Source: Alphaproteobacteria bacterium (GTDB lineage Bacteria > Pseudomonadota > Alphaproteobacteria > ATCC43930 > CGMCC-115725). Taken from it: a DNA stretch of 51,737 nt. A program made the position numbers and the translations under genes. Below, piece after piece: positions 25,721 to 34,715 of the stretch (within the stretch, counting starts at the first letter, position 1; each line of letters opens with the position of its first letter). Under the pieces are notes generated by a model, which saw only the letters and a list, made by a program, of their open reading frames with translations, did not search any database and had not been told where the DNA came from. The stretch is from the NCBI GenBank assembly GCA_030041335.1, contig JASHOB010000074.1:1-51737 (forward strand), given 5' to 3'.

Positions 25721-28700
25721 ATGAGCGAGGCTGGCTTCCACAACTACCCGACAATGAGACGAGAAAGCGAGGGGCGGGCCTTGTCAAAATCATGGCGCAC
25801 GGTCTTGTCTTGGCCGGTTCTTGGAACCGCATGGATTGCCGTTTGTCTCTTCTATCTCTATACGCGGGTCGGCTGGCCCAGGATTGCCGCCATGCCGCCG
25901 CCGGAGATCGCCACCATCGTCATCGGCGTGGCGCTGCCGCTGTTGCTCCTCTGGCTGGCGACCAGTTCGCGGCGCCGCACCACGGACATACTTGAGCTGG
26001 AGCGCCGCCTGGCGCAAAAGATCGGCGAGATTGGCGCCCAAACCAACCCGCCCGATGCGGAGGCCGGTGATGCACTCCGGCGGCGCGCAGCCGATCTCGC
26101 CTCCACCGCCGAAAGTGCGGCGCAGCGATTGGATCGCGCCACGGCGGCACTGGGCGATCAGCTTGCCGGTTCGGTCGATCGGGTCGTCGCGGCGACTCAG
26201 CGTGCCGAGGGCACGCGCGATAATCTCGATACGACCGTGGCGGAAATTGGCCGCCTCGCCGAGTCGATCGCGACCCACGCCGCCACCGTCGAGCGGGCGG
26301 CTGGGCGTGACCTTGCTGCGGCAGCGGAACGGCTGGCCTCACAGGTCGCGGTTGTCGAGTCGGTGATCGAGCGCGCCTTCGCGGCAAGCGGCGAACGGGT
26401 GACAGCGCAGGCCGGCGAGATGGAGGGTCGCCTGGTCGAGACGCTGCAGCGCACGACCGAGCGGTCAGTCGATGAACTCAGTCGTGTCGGCGCTCGCCTC
26501 GCCCGTGAAACCGGCGCTGCGGCCGACCGGGTCGCCAGCGAGATTACCAACTTCGAGGGTGTGGTGAGTCGCACTGTCGGGACGGCCAGCGACCGCCTCG
26601 GCGAACAATCGGCACAGCTTCAACAGCAGATTCTCGCTACGACCACACAATTCGAAGGCACTTCCGCGCAGATCGATATGATGACGCGGCGTGCCCATGA
26701 AATGGTCGCCGGTTCGGCCGAGACTTTGTTGGCGGGCTGGCAGAACGCGGCGGCGCAGGCCGAGACCCTGGCCAACAGATTCCGCGACTACGCCGGCGAG
26801 ATCAATCGCCACGCCGAGCAGACCTCGCTGCAGGCAGAAGCGCACGGCGCGACACTGTTGCGCCACACCGAGACTTTGCGCGCCGCGGCGGCGGAGGCAT
26901 TGGCCCGGCTCGAAGAAAGTGGTGCGAATTTCGGCACGCAAAGCGACAGGCTGACCGTGGCGGCCCGCGATGCCGGCACCCGCATCACCGAAGCGAGCGA
27001 TGCCCTGCAGGGCACTGCCCGCGACCTGCTCGCCTTGAGCGAGCAGTCGGCCACCCGGGTTGACGCGGTCGGCGACAGCCTGCGCCGGCGCGGCAGCGAG
27101 TTGTCGGACGTGGTCCAGACCAATATCGGGGCGCTCAATCGCACCGTGGAGACATTCCGCGAGCAAGGTCAAGCGGTGACGGTCTCGGCCGAGCAAACGA
27201 TCGCGCAAATCGGCGATGCCGTTGCGGGACTGCGCCATCAGGCCGGGGATCTGCAGACCGGGGTCGACCAGCTCGCCACGCACGCGCAGCTCGCGGCCCA
27301 AGGTCTCGAGCAGTATCAGGTGCGGCTCAGCGATATCTCGTCCAACGCGGCGCAACAGTTCCACAGCGCCGGCGAAGCGATGCGTCAAGAGATCGGGCGC
27401 GCGACGGTCGATGCCGAGCAGGCCACGCAGCGCCTGGCGCAACTCCAGGAGACATTTGTCGCACAATTGAGCCGGCTCGATGCGATCCGCGGCAATATCG
27501 CGGCCCAGGCAGCGCAAATGCAATCGCTGCTGCAGCAGCATGGCGATGATCTCGCGTCGACGTCGGAGCGCACGATTGCGCGTTCGGCAGCGGTCGGTGA
27601 GACGTTCCGCGATCAAGCGACACAGTTGCGCGAGACGGCGCGCGAGGCAAACGCTCAGGCGGAGGCCTTCGGTGCGACGCTGCAGCATCAGCTGCACGAC
27701 TTGAACGGCGCGGCCGAGACGCTGTCGGCGCTAACAACCACCATCAAGGATGCCATCCTGTCGGGCACTGCGGAGCTCGGCACGGCGACCGAACGTGCCG
27801 CGTACCGGATCGACGATGTCAGCCAAGCCCTGACCCGCCAAGCATTGGCGATTGGCGAGGCCGGTGAACATGCGACGCGGAATATCGAGGCCAACGGCGC
27901 GGTGCTGCAGCATCATGCCACCGCTGCCGAAGCGGCTGCCGAACGCGCTGCCCGGCGACTTGGCGAACATGGCGAACAGATCGCTGCCGCCGGCCTCAGG
28001 CTCACGGAAATCGGCGATCAGTTCGAACGACGCACCCAGAATCTGGCGCTGGCGACAAACCAAGCGTCGGGCCAGCTGAATGACGTCACTGACCAGTTCG
28101 CCGATCGGATTGCTTCGTTCGCGTCGGCCGGCGAAGCGATTTTGGGACGGTTGCATGAGCTCGGCGATTCGGCGCTGCGCCAGGCCGATCTTCTGTCCCA
28201 GGGGCTCGAGGCGACCACTCAAACCGGCGAAAAGGCCAGCCAGGCGCTCTTGAGGCAATTGCGCGAACTGGCCACCGCGGCCCAAGAGACGGCGCGCGAT
28301 CTGGCGGCCATACGTGCGGGGCTAGGCGACCACGTGCTCCATCTCGACGGTGTTGCGCAGCATGCAATGGAGCAAGTCGGCAACTTTGCCCAGGGTGTGC
28401 GAAACTACGCCAAAGAAGTGACAGACGCTGGGGACCAGGCGACCGCAAAGGTCGGCAGCGTCGCCCAACTGTTCCAGACGCAGACCCAGGCGCTTGTCGA
28501 GGCCGGCGATCGTGCCAGCCTGAAGGCAGAAACCATCGCTGACCTGTTCCACGCCCAGACCCGGGCGCTGACGGAGGCTGGCCAGCAGGCGAATGCCGCC
28601 GCCGACCAAATTGCGCAGATGTTCGAGCAGCGCTCGCAGGCGCTGCTACGAGCCGGTAGCCTCGCCGGCGACGAAGCCCGCGCAAATGCCGGTACCATTG

Positions 28701-30502
28701 CCGAAGTTTTCGAGACGCGGGCTCAGGCCTTGTTGAAGGCTGTCGAGGAGGTGGGTGAGCGGGCGCGGGCCAAAGCCGGCGACGTAGCGGCGCTGTTCGA
28801 GGCGCAAACCCAGGCCTTGCTGAAGGCCGCCGATGACGCCGGCGATCAGGCGCGCGCGAAAATCGATAATGTGGCGCGACTTTTTGCAATGCGCACCGAA
28901 GCCGTACTCGCTGCAGCCGACAGAGCTGGCGAGCAGGCAGTGGCCAAGGCGGACGAGATCGCGCGGACCTTCGAAGCGCGTACCGAAGCGCTTTTGAAGG
29001 CGGCGACCGAGGCCGGTAATCACGCCGGCGCGCGGGCGGATGAGTTGACCCATCTGTTCCACGAACACGCGCACATGCTGGCGCGCGCCGCCGACGAAGC
29101 CCGGCAGATCGCCGGCGCCAAAGTCGACGACGTCGCCCGGCTATTCGAGACGCAGGCTCAGGCACTGTTGAAAGCCACCGACGAAGCGGGCGACCGCGCC
29201 GGCGCCAAGGTCGATAACATTGCGCGGCTGTTCGCGTCGCGCACGGATGCGCTGTTGCAGGCAGCCGACGAGGTCGGCGATCAGGCAAGCATCAAGGCGA
29301 ACAATATTGCGCGGCTGTTCGAGGCTCGCACTCAGGCGCTCTTGAAGGCTGCGGACGAGGCAGGCGAACGCGCCACGGCGCGGATCGATGGCATCGCGCG
29401 CGACTTCACCGAACGAAGCGAAGCGTTGCTGAAATCGGCGGACGCGATGCGGGCGGAAGCCAGCGACCACGCTGGCACAATCGTCCAATTGTTCGAGGCG
29501 CGCACCCAGGCGTTGTTGCGTGCAGCAGACGACGCCGCCAATCAGGCCAACGTCAAGTCGAGTGATTTGTCCAAGTCGTTCGAGATCCAGGCCCAGCAAT
29601 TGCTCGTCGCCGCCAATGAGGCAAGCGATCGCGCTCGGGCCAAGGTCGATGACATTGCCCAGCTGTTCGCCGCCCGCACCGAGGAGCTGCTCAAAGCCGC
29701 CGACAGGGCGGCTGAGGAGGCGACCGCGCGCGCCGCAACCATCGCCCAGCTCTTTGCCGCCCGCACGGAAGCGCTGATCAAGGCGGCGGACAAGGCCAGC
29801 GATGACGCAGGCGCCAAGGCGCACACCATCACGGCCGCGTTCGAAACCCGCACCCAGTCGCTCCAGAAACTTGCCGAAGACGTGGTCGCGGAAACAAAAA
29901 AACTGAGCGAAGCGACCGCGGCCGAAGCGAAACGATTGCGCGAGGCGGCGATCGTCCATGCCCAGATGTTGCGCGAAGCCACCGAGGCGGAGGCGCAGCG
30001 GCTGCGCGAAGCAGCGGCTCAGGATGCACACAAGATGCGAGAGTCCATTGCCGCCGACGCGCAAATGCTGCGTGAAACCGCGGCGCAGGAGGCGCAGAAA
30101 TTACGCGCCGCAGCCTCGGTGACGCAGCAGGAGACGTTCCTTAAGGCTGCAACCTTGATCATCGAAACACTGAACTCGATCGCCGTCGATCTGCAGCCGG
30201 TGCTTGAACCGAACATTTCCGACGCAGTGTGGCGGCGGTTTCATGCCGGCGATCGCGGGGCTTTCACGCGCCAGTTGCTGCAGATGCAAGAGCCGAGCTC
30301 GTCATCGATCATCAAGAAGAAGTTCGAGGACGACCCGGCGTTTCGCGAGCATGTGCTTCGCTATCTCAGCCAATTCGACACGCTCTTGGCGCAGGCCAAG
30401 GAATGCGATCCTTTGGAAGTGCTCGGCGCCGCCTTTGTCACCGCCGATGTCGGCAAGCTTTACCTTGTGCTATCGCGTGCGGTCGGGCGGGTAAGCCATT
30501 GA
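25721..30502 (+). CDS. Giant membrane-anchored coiled-coil repeat protein (1593 aa), possible polar scaffold
   Basis: Start ATG 25721 follows AGAGG; the open frame farther upstream (from 25385) runs through the DUF1192 gene and reads as non-coding. Residues about 25-75 contain two hydrophobic helices (WPVLGTAWIAVCLFYLY and IATIVIGVALPLLLLWLA), so the protein is anchored in the inner membrane. Residues 80-900 are Ala/Glu/Arg-rich helical coiled coil resembling apolipoprotein- or chemoreceptor-like stretches. Residues 903-977 are three 25-residue units, 978-1383 fourteen exact 29-residue units, and 1391-1467 seven 11-residue units. A distinct globular C-terminus (1468-1593) ends with TADVGKLYLVLSRAVGR. 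Two N-terminal membrane helices plus a very long coiled coil recall TipN-type polarity factors, but no family match is claimed. Confidence 0.8.
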   Translation: MSEAGFHNYPTMRRESEGRALSKSWRTVLSWPVLGTAWIAVCLFYLYTRVGWPRIAAMPPPEIATIVIGVALPLLLLWLATSSRRRTTDILELERRLAQKIGEIGAQTNPPDAEAGDALRRRAADLASTAESAAQRLDRATAALGDQLAGSVDRVVAATQRAEGTRDNLDTTVAEIGRLAESIATHAATVERAAGRDLAAAAERLASQVAVVESVIERAFAASGERVTAQAGEMEGRLVETLQRTTERSVDELSRVGARLARETGAAADRVASEITNFEGVVSRTVGTASDRLGEQSAQLQQQILATTTQFEGTSAQIDMMTRRAHEMVAGSAETLLAGWQNAAAQAETLANRFRDYAGEINRHAEQTSLQAEAHGATLLRHTETLRAAAAEALARLEESGANFGTQSDRLTVAARDAGTRITEASDALQGTARDLLALSEQSATRVDAVGDSLRRRGSELSDVVQTNIGALNRTVETFREQGQAVTVSAEQTIAQIGDAVAGLRHQAGDLQTGVDQLATHAQLAAQGLEQYQVRLSDISSNAAQQFHSAGEAMRQEIGRATVDAEQATQRLAQLQETFVAQLSRLDAIRGNIAAQAAQMQSLLQQHGDDLASTSERTIARSAAVGETFRDQATQLRETAREANAQAEAFGATLQHQLHDLNGAAETLSALTTTIKDAILSGTAELGTATERAAYRIDDVSQALTRQALAIGEAGEHATRNIEANGAVLQHHATAAEAAAERAARRLGEHGEQIAAAGLRLTEIGDQFERRTQNLALATNQASGQLNDVTDQFADRIASFASAGEAILGRLHELGDSALRQADLLSQGLEATTQTGEKASQALLRQLRELATAAQETARDLAAIRAGLGDHVLHLDGVAQHAMEQVGNFAQGVRNYAKEVTDAGDQATAKVGSVAQLFQTQTQALVEAGDRASLKAETIADLFHAQTRALTEAGQQANAAADQIAQMFEQRSQALLRAGSLAGDEARANAGTIAEVFETRAQALLKAVEEVGERARAKAGDVAALFEAQTQALLKAADDAGDQARAKIDNVARLFAMRTEAVLAAADRAGEQAVAKADEIARTFEARTEALLKAATEAGNHAGARADELTHLFHEHAHMLARAADEARQIAGAKVDDVARLFETQAQALLKATDEAGDRAGAKVDNIARLFASRTDALLQAADEVGDQASIKANNIARLFEARTQALLKAADEAGERATARIDGIARDFTERSEALLKSADAMRAEASDHAGTIVQLFEARTQALLRAADDAANQANVKSSDLSKSFEIQAQQLLVAANEASDRARAKVDDIAQLFAARTEELLKAADRAAEEATARAATIAQLFAARTEALIKAADKASDDAGAKAHTITAAFETRTQSLQKLAEDVVAETKKLSEATAAEAKRLREAAIVHAQMLREATEAEAQRLREAAAQDAHKMRESIAADAQMLRETAAQEAQKLRAAASVTQQETFLKAATLIIETLNSIAVDLQPVLEPNISDAVWRRFHAGDRGAFTRQLLQMQEPSSSSIIKKKFEDDPAFREHVLRYLSQFDTLLAQAKECDPLEVLGAAFVTADVGKLYLVLSRAVGRVSH
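28652..29869 (+). repeat. Fourteen 87-bp tandem units encoding 29-residue repeats
   Basis: Each unit is exactly 87 bases with no insertion or deletion. The consensus opens AADEAGDRARAKVDDIA and continues RLFEARTQALLK. Units have diverged at many positions (for example the fifth, with HLFHEHAHMLAR), so the duplication is old or under selection. Three shorter 75-base units precede the array (28427-28651). Confidence 0.9.
29891..30121 (+). repeat. Seven 33-bp units encoding hendecads
   Basis: Seven consecutive 11-residue units of the form EAQRLREAAAQ follow the 29-residue array. Hendecads favour a straight or slightly right-handed coiled coil. This is seen directly in the translation. Confidence 0.85.
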
Positions 30503-30508
30503 GAAAGC

Positions 30509-30539
30509 CAATCCCCTGCCAGAATCAGGCAGGGGATTG
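30509..30539. terminator. Terminator hairpin between convergent genes
   Basis: A perfect 12-base-pair stem (caatcccctgcc / ggcaggggattg) with a seven-base loop lies between the stops of the coiled-coil gene and hsp20. There is no long T tract, so it may be Rho-assisted or act in both directions. Confidence 0.75.
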
Positions 30540-30564
30540 TAGCATTGCGATCGAACTGCCGATA

Positions 30565-31029
30565 TCAGGCAGCTTGCTTTTGCTCGACGCTTTCCGGCTG
30601 CGGTTGCACGCCCGCGGAGATGGCGATCTTGCGGGGCTTTGCGGCCTCGGGCAGGTCGCGGACCAGGTCAACGCTCAGCATGCCGTTGGCGAGGCCGGCG
30701 CCGACGACCTTAATATGGTCGGCGAGCTGAAAGTGCCGCTCGAACGTGCGGCGCGCAATGCCGCGATGAAGATACTTGGCCGGCTCGGCCTCGGTCTTTG
30801 ACTTGCCGGAGACGGTCAGGTCGTTCTCCTTCACGACCACGTCGAGCTCATCCGGGCCGAAGCCCGCCACCGCCATTGTCAGGCGGTAGGCGTTGTCACC
30901 GGTCGCTTCGATATTGTAGGGCGGATAGGACGAACCGGTATCGACGCGCGTGGCCGCGTCCGCGATGCGCATCAGACGGTCAAAACCGATGGTCGAACGG
31001 AAAAGAGGGGAGAAATCGAAATCGGACAT
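30565..31029 (-). CDS. Hsp20/alpha-crystallin small heat-shock protein (IbpA-like)
   Basis: A 154-residue ATP-independent holdase chaperone. Start ATG 31029 lies eight bases after GGAGGA; the longer frame to 31095 lacks a signal. The N-terminus MSDFDFSPLFRSTIGFDRL is typical of alphaproteobacterial HspD/IbpA proteins. The alpha-crystallin domain spans about 40-130 with YRLTMAVAGF, LHRGIARRTFERHFQLADHI and the GMLSVDLVRDLPE strand. The C-terminal I-x-I-type motif appears as RKIAI. No clear ROSE-type leader or heat-shock promoter was identified. Confidence 0.93.
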   Translation of the reverse strand: MSDFDFSPLFRSTIGFDRLMRIADAATRVDTGSSYPPYNIEATGDNAYRLTMAVAGFGPDELDVVVKENDLTVSGKSKTEAEPAKYLHRGIARRTFERHFQLADHIKVVGAGLANGMLSVDLVRDLPEAAKPRKIAISAGVQPQPESVEQKQAA

Positions 31030-31258
31030 AACCATATCCTCCAATGAGCAACATGGGTTGAGCCGCGTCCGCGCGTCATCGCCGGACATCGGCAACCAGA
31101 CCCGCTAGGCAGCGTCCGGCTGACTATTAGATAGGTCGGAAAGCGCCCCGATCAAGGGCGGCACTCGAGATGTGGCCAACACGAGGACGAGGTGCGCGTC
31201 CGGGCAGCTGTCGCCTGGCAAGGTGGACGCCCGTTGCCGGGCGTTGGAGGGTAAGCGC

Positions 31259-31492
31259 CTACTTTTTATTTGTGGCGCCGAAGCCCTGGAACCGTTTGTT
31301 GAAGCGCGCCAGCTGGCCGCCGCTGTCGACGAGGCGCTGTTGGCCGCCGGTCCAGGCCGGGTGCGATTTCGAATCGATGTCGAGCCGCAACGTATCCCCG
31401 GCCTTCCCATAGGTCGAACGGGTCTTGTAGCTCGTGCCGTCAGTCATCACGATGGTGATCTCGTGATAGTCGGGATGGATGTTCTCTTTCAT
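31259..31492 (-). CDS. rpmE: 50S ribosomal protein bL31, zinc-free form
   Basis: A 77-residue ribosomal protein at the inter-subunit bridge. ATG 31492 gives the family start [19 protein letters not shown]; the longer frame upstream does not match. The core STYG...[15 protein letters not shown] and the end [10 protein letters not shown] are diagnostic. No cysteines are present, so this is the C-minus type that does not bind zinc, which in many bacteria replaces the zinc form under zinc shortage. Here it may be the only copy. Confidence 0.95.
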   Translation of the reverse strand: MKENIHPDYHEITIVMTDGTSYKTRSTYGKAGDTLRLDIDSKSHPAWTGGQQRLVDSGGQLARFNKRFQGFGATNKK

Positions 31493-31665
31493 GGCCTGCT
31501 CTGCGCGGAAGCGCGGGTTATAAGGAACCATGGCCGACAAGGCAAGCCCGACCCTGCGATGGGCGGCGATCCCTTGGTTTCACGCAATGGCCAGGGAGAG
31601 GCAACCGGGTATTGTGTCGGCGCACCCAAGTACCGCCTTGAGGGTTCGGTGCGCGGTTGGGGTGC

Positions 31666-32709
31666 ATGAGCAAAGGGGCAAGGGCATTGGAGAAAGCCTC
31701 GGCACGAACCGTCTTACCCCGAAACTTTTGGTACGTGGCCATGCCGAGTTCGCGGCTCGGTGGGAAACCGGTTGCCTGCTCGCTTCTGGAGCAAGACCTC
31801 GTTCTTTTTCGAGACCGAAATTCCCAACCGCACGCGTTGCTCGATCGCTGCGCCCATCGCGGCGTGCGGTTGTCTCTGGGTTCCGTCGTCGACGGCACCC
31901 TGCGCTGCCGCTATCACGGATGGCGCTTTGGCGGCGACGGCCGATGCGTCCAAATCCCTTCGCTGCCAAGCGATGCGTCAATCAGGGCCAATGTCGGCGT
32001 TCCGGCGTTTCGCTGCCTCGAACAGGATGGTTACGTGTGGGTATGGATCGGTGCGGAGCCGCCGCAACCCGATACCCCGTCGACCATCGCCCACTTTCAC
32101 CGTTACCGCTGGAAACAGGGGACGATGTTGTTTGCCTGTTCCTTTGTCAGCGCGATCGAGAATAGTCTTGATTGGTGCCACGCGGCGTTTACGCACCCCT
32201 GGACGCATCCGCATTGGTTTGCCTCAAAGCTCCATGGAATCCGTGACCAGCCCTATGAATGCCGCGTGACGGAGCACGGCCTCGTGGTCTTCGCCCCGGT
32301 CACCAAGGATGCGGCGGCGGCGGTACCGGCCGGGGCACTAAAAATCGATTTCACCTTGCCCGACCGGATCGCCTTCTGTGTCGGCTCCGATGATCCGCTC
32401 ATCGTTCTTCGCTTCGTTCCAGTCAACCCGGCGGCGTGTCGTCTCGAGTGGCTTGCTCGCCGTACGCTCCCGCTCGGTCCAAGAATTCGTTGGAGCCATC
32501 GCACGCCGACCGTCTTCGCGCAGGACCGGAAAGTTCTCGAAAGCGCGCAAGAATGGTATGATCGCGGCGATCCGAATTTCGAACGGAGTGTTGAAGCGGA
32601 CGCCGCCTCGCTGCTGGTTAGACGAGTTATCGCGCTAGCGGCGGAAGGACGATGGGAGGCATCGCGGCGTCATCTTCACCAGCGCCGCATCGTCAACGTG
32701 CGCGCCTAG
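31666..32709 (+). CDS. Rieske-type non-heme iron oxygenase, alpha subunit-like
   Basis: A 347-residue oxygenase. The Rieske [2Fe-2S] ligands are Cys62, His64, Cys81 and His84 (CAHRG and CRYHGW). The catalytic iron site is Asp169, His172 and His177 in ENSLDWCHAAFTH, the usual N-x2-D-x2-H-x4-H arrangement. ATG 31666 is taken as start. Relatives hydroxylate, desaturate or demethylate aromatics, sterols and other lipids; a lipid substrate is inferred from the neighbours (acyltransferase, prenyl synthase, SCP2-like protein). No partner reductase or ferredoxin gene is beside it. First of three co-directional genes. Confidence 0.88.
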   Translation: MSKGARALEKASARTVLPRNFWYVAMPSSRLGGKPVACSLLEQDLVLFRDRNSQPHALLDRCAHRGVRLSLGSVVDGTLRCRYHGWRFGGDGRCVQIPSLPSDASIRANVGVPAFRCLEQDGYVWVWIGAEPPQPDTPSTIAHFHRYRWKQGTMLFACSFVSAIENSLDWCHAAFTHPWTHPHWFASKLHGIRDQPYECRVTEHGLVVFAPVTKDAAAAVPAGALKIDFTLPDRIAFCVGSDDPLIVLRFVPVNPAACRLEWLARRTLPLGPRIRWSHRTPTVFAQDRKVLESAQEWYDRGDPNFERSVEADAASLLVRRVIALAAEGRWEASRRHLHQRRIVNVRA

Positions 32710-32781
32710 GGACAGCGCCATCGGGGGTTGCGTGAATCGAAGTTGTGTTGCTGAAACGCTGAGACCAGGAGGCGGCTGCCG

Positions 32782-33642
32782 GTGACGCTTATCCTGCCGC
32801 GCGTACTGCACGAAGACCCGGCGCTTTATGACGGCGAGAGCCTGCAGCGCCGTGATCCAAGCTACATCCGCGATCTCATGCCGTTTCAAGAGGCACTGTT
32901 CCGATACTATTTTCGGGTGGAGACGCGCGGCTTCGGCCGCATGCCGAAGGATCGGCCATTTTTGATGGTCGGCAACCACAATGGCGGTCTCGCCGCGCCG
33001 GACACCGGAATGACGATGCACGCGATTCTGCTTGCGCGCGGCGTCGACGCGCCGATCTACGCTCTTGTCCATCCGAATATTTTTAAGCAACCCTACCTCA
33101 ATGTTCATGCCATGAAGGTAGGGGGCATCGCCGCAACCGCGCGAATGGCGCTCAAGGCGATCGACCAGGGCGCCCCGCTTTTCATCTATCCGGGCGCGGG
33201 CGACGACGCCTACAAGCCCTTCGAGGCGCGACACAAGATATCATTCTTTGGCAACGACGCCTTCGTCCGCCTGGCGCTGCGGTTTCGGATTCCGATCGTG
33301 CCGGTGATTTCCATCGGCGCCCACGAGACGCTGATCGTATTGGATGATGGACGCCAGCGGGCACGCGAATGGGGGTTGTCGGAGTTGGGGGTAGAGCGGC
33401 TTCCCTTGACCTACTCCTTCCCCCACGGGTTGGCCCTGGGAGTGAACTTTTCGATCCCGTTCCCGGCGCGGATGGAAATCGAAATGGGCCCGGCAATCGA
33501 ATTTCCCGACCACGGCCCGAAGAGCATCGGCGATCGCGATCTGGTGAAGTTCTGTTACGACCACGTCGAACGCGCGTCGCAAGCCATCATGGACGGCTTG
33601 CTCGCTCGGCGGCGGCGCCGCGAACTTCTGGCCCTAGCCTGA
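32782..33642 (+). CDS. PlsC-like lysophospholipid/glycerol acyltransferase
   Basis: A 286-residue acyltransferase. GTG 32782 follows AGGAGG at a good distance. The active-site motif is NHNGGLAAPD with His66 and Asp74, a longer H-x7-D variant than the usual HxxxxD, as in the hemolysin/DGAT-like branch. The second motif is IYPGAGDDAYKPF, matching the PGG block of that branch. It would transfer an acyl chain from acyl-ACP or acyl-CoA to a lipid alcohol; the acyl carrier protein encoded at 40570 could be the donor, which is inference. The polyprenyl synthase follows two bases after the stop, so they are coupled. Confidence 0.85.
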   Translation: MTLILPRVLHEDPALYDGESLQRRDPSYIRDLMPFQEALFRYYFRVETRGFGRMPKDRPFLMVGNHNGGLAAPDTGMTMHAILLARGVDAPIYALVHPNIFKQPYLNVHAMKVGGIAATARMALKAIDQGAPLFIYPGAGDDAYKPFEARHKISFFGNDAFVRLALRFRIPIVPVISIGAHETLIVLDDGRQRAREWGLSELGVERLPLTYSFPHGLALGVNFSIPFPARMEIEMGPAIEFPDHGPKSIGDRDLVKFCYDHVERASQAIMDGLLARRRRRELLALA

Positions 33643-33644
33643 AC

Positions 33645-34715
33645 GTGTCGACGATCAGAGAAAAAGAGCAGGTGAGCCGGCCGGCGCGGTCGACTGATCA
33701 TTTTTTTAACGTGCTTGGCGACTATCGCGACCGTGTATTGGATCGCATTTGTGCGCTGGTGCCGAAAAACCGCTACCAACGAACGCTCTACGCGCCGATG
33801 CTCGAATATCCCCTGCGCGAGGGCAAGGGATTTCGACCCGCCTTGTGTCTCGCCGTATGCCAGGCGTGCGGTGGTCGTCTGGAGGAAGCGCTCGACACAG
33901 CGGCGGCGCTCGAGATGTTCCACAATGCCTTCCTGATTCACGACGATATCGAAGACGAGTCCGAGACGCGCCGCGGACATCCGACGCTCCACCAGAAATA
34001 TGGTGTGGCGATCGCGACGAACGTGGGCGATGGCCTCAATATGCTGGCGATGCGGACGTTGCTGGGAAATACCCGGCGGCTCGGATTGCAGAAGGCGCTC
34101 GCCTTGATTTTTGAAGTCGAGCGCATGGCGCGAGAATCCACCGAAGGCCAATCGATCGAGCTCGATTGGGTGAAGTACGACCGGCCGGATGTGACGCTGC
34201 GCGATTACCTGACCATGATCTACAAAAAGACCTGCTGGTATACCTGCATCTCGCCGATGCGGACGGGCGCGTTGATCGGCAACGCCGGCATCGATTGCCT
34301 GGATGCGTTTATTCCCTTTGGGTTTAAGGTTGGCGCCGCATTTCAGATCCAGGACGATATCTTAAACCTCACGGCCGAAGAGGCGCTCTACGGCAAGGAG
34401 ATCGGCGGCGACCTGGCCGAAGGTAAACGCACGGTGATGTTCGTCCATCTGTTGCGTCACGCCGGAAAAGCCGACTGCACTCGCATTTTGGAGATCTACG
34501 GCCGCGCGCGGGGCGACAAGACGGTCGAAGACCTTGCCTTCGTTCTCGATTGCATGCACCACTACGGCTCGATCGAATTTGCGCACACCCTGTCGCAGTC
34601 GCTTACCCTTTCTGCTTCGCGCATCTTCGAACGCCGCTTCAGGTGGATGGCGCCCAGTCCCTATCGGCAGTTTCTTGAAGAAATGATTGATTACATGATT
34701 GACCGGCCTCTTTAG
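33645..34715 (+). CDS. Polyprenyl diphosphate synthase with DDxxN second motif
   Basis: A 356-residue trans-isoprenyl diphosphate synthase that condenses isopentenyl units into a C15-C20 or longer chain. GTG 33645 sits two bases after the acyltransferase stop. The isopentenyl site GKGFRP is at 60-65 and the first aspartate motif HDDIEDE has Asp100, 101 and 104. The second motif is QDDILN (Asp237, Asp238, Asn241) where bacterial enzymes usually have DDxxD. Eukaryotic type III geranylgeranyl synthases also carry DDxxN after FQI, as here (FQIQDD). Its last 77 bases overlap the convergent SCP2-like gene. Confidence 0.9.
   Translation: MSTIREKEQVSRPARSTDHFFNVLGDYRDRVLDRICALVPKNRYQRTLYAPMLEYPLREGKGFRPALCLAVCQACGGRLEEALDTAAALEMFHNAFLIHDDIEDESETRRGHPTLHQKYGVAIATNVGDGLNMLAMRTLLGNTRRLGLQKALALIFEVERMARESTEGQSIELDWVKYDRPDVTLRDYLTMIYKKTCWYTCISPMRTGALIGNAGIDCLDAFIPFGFKVGAAFQIQDDILNLTAEEALYGKEIGGDLAEGKRTVMFVHLLRHAGKADCTRILEIYGRARGDKTVEDLAFVLDCMHHYGSIEFAHTLSQSLTLSASRIFERRFRWMAPSPYRQFLEEMIDYMIDRPL

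Noticed and set aside
25790-29288. Several long minus-strand frames within the coiled-coil gene
   Set aside because: They are shadows produced by the repeated GC-rich coding sequence; the plus-strand frame shows the regular repeats.
28652-30121. Repeat array as a CRISPR array or minisatellite
   Set aside because: There are no spacers; the units are back-to-back, exactly 87 bases or 33 bases, and keep an open coding frame.
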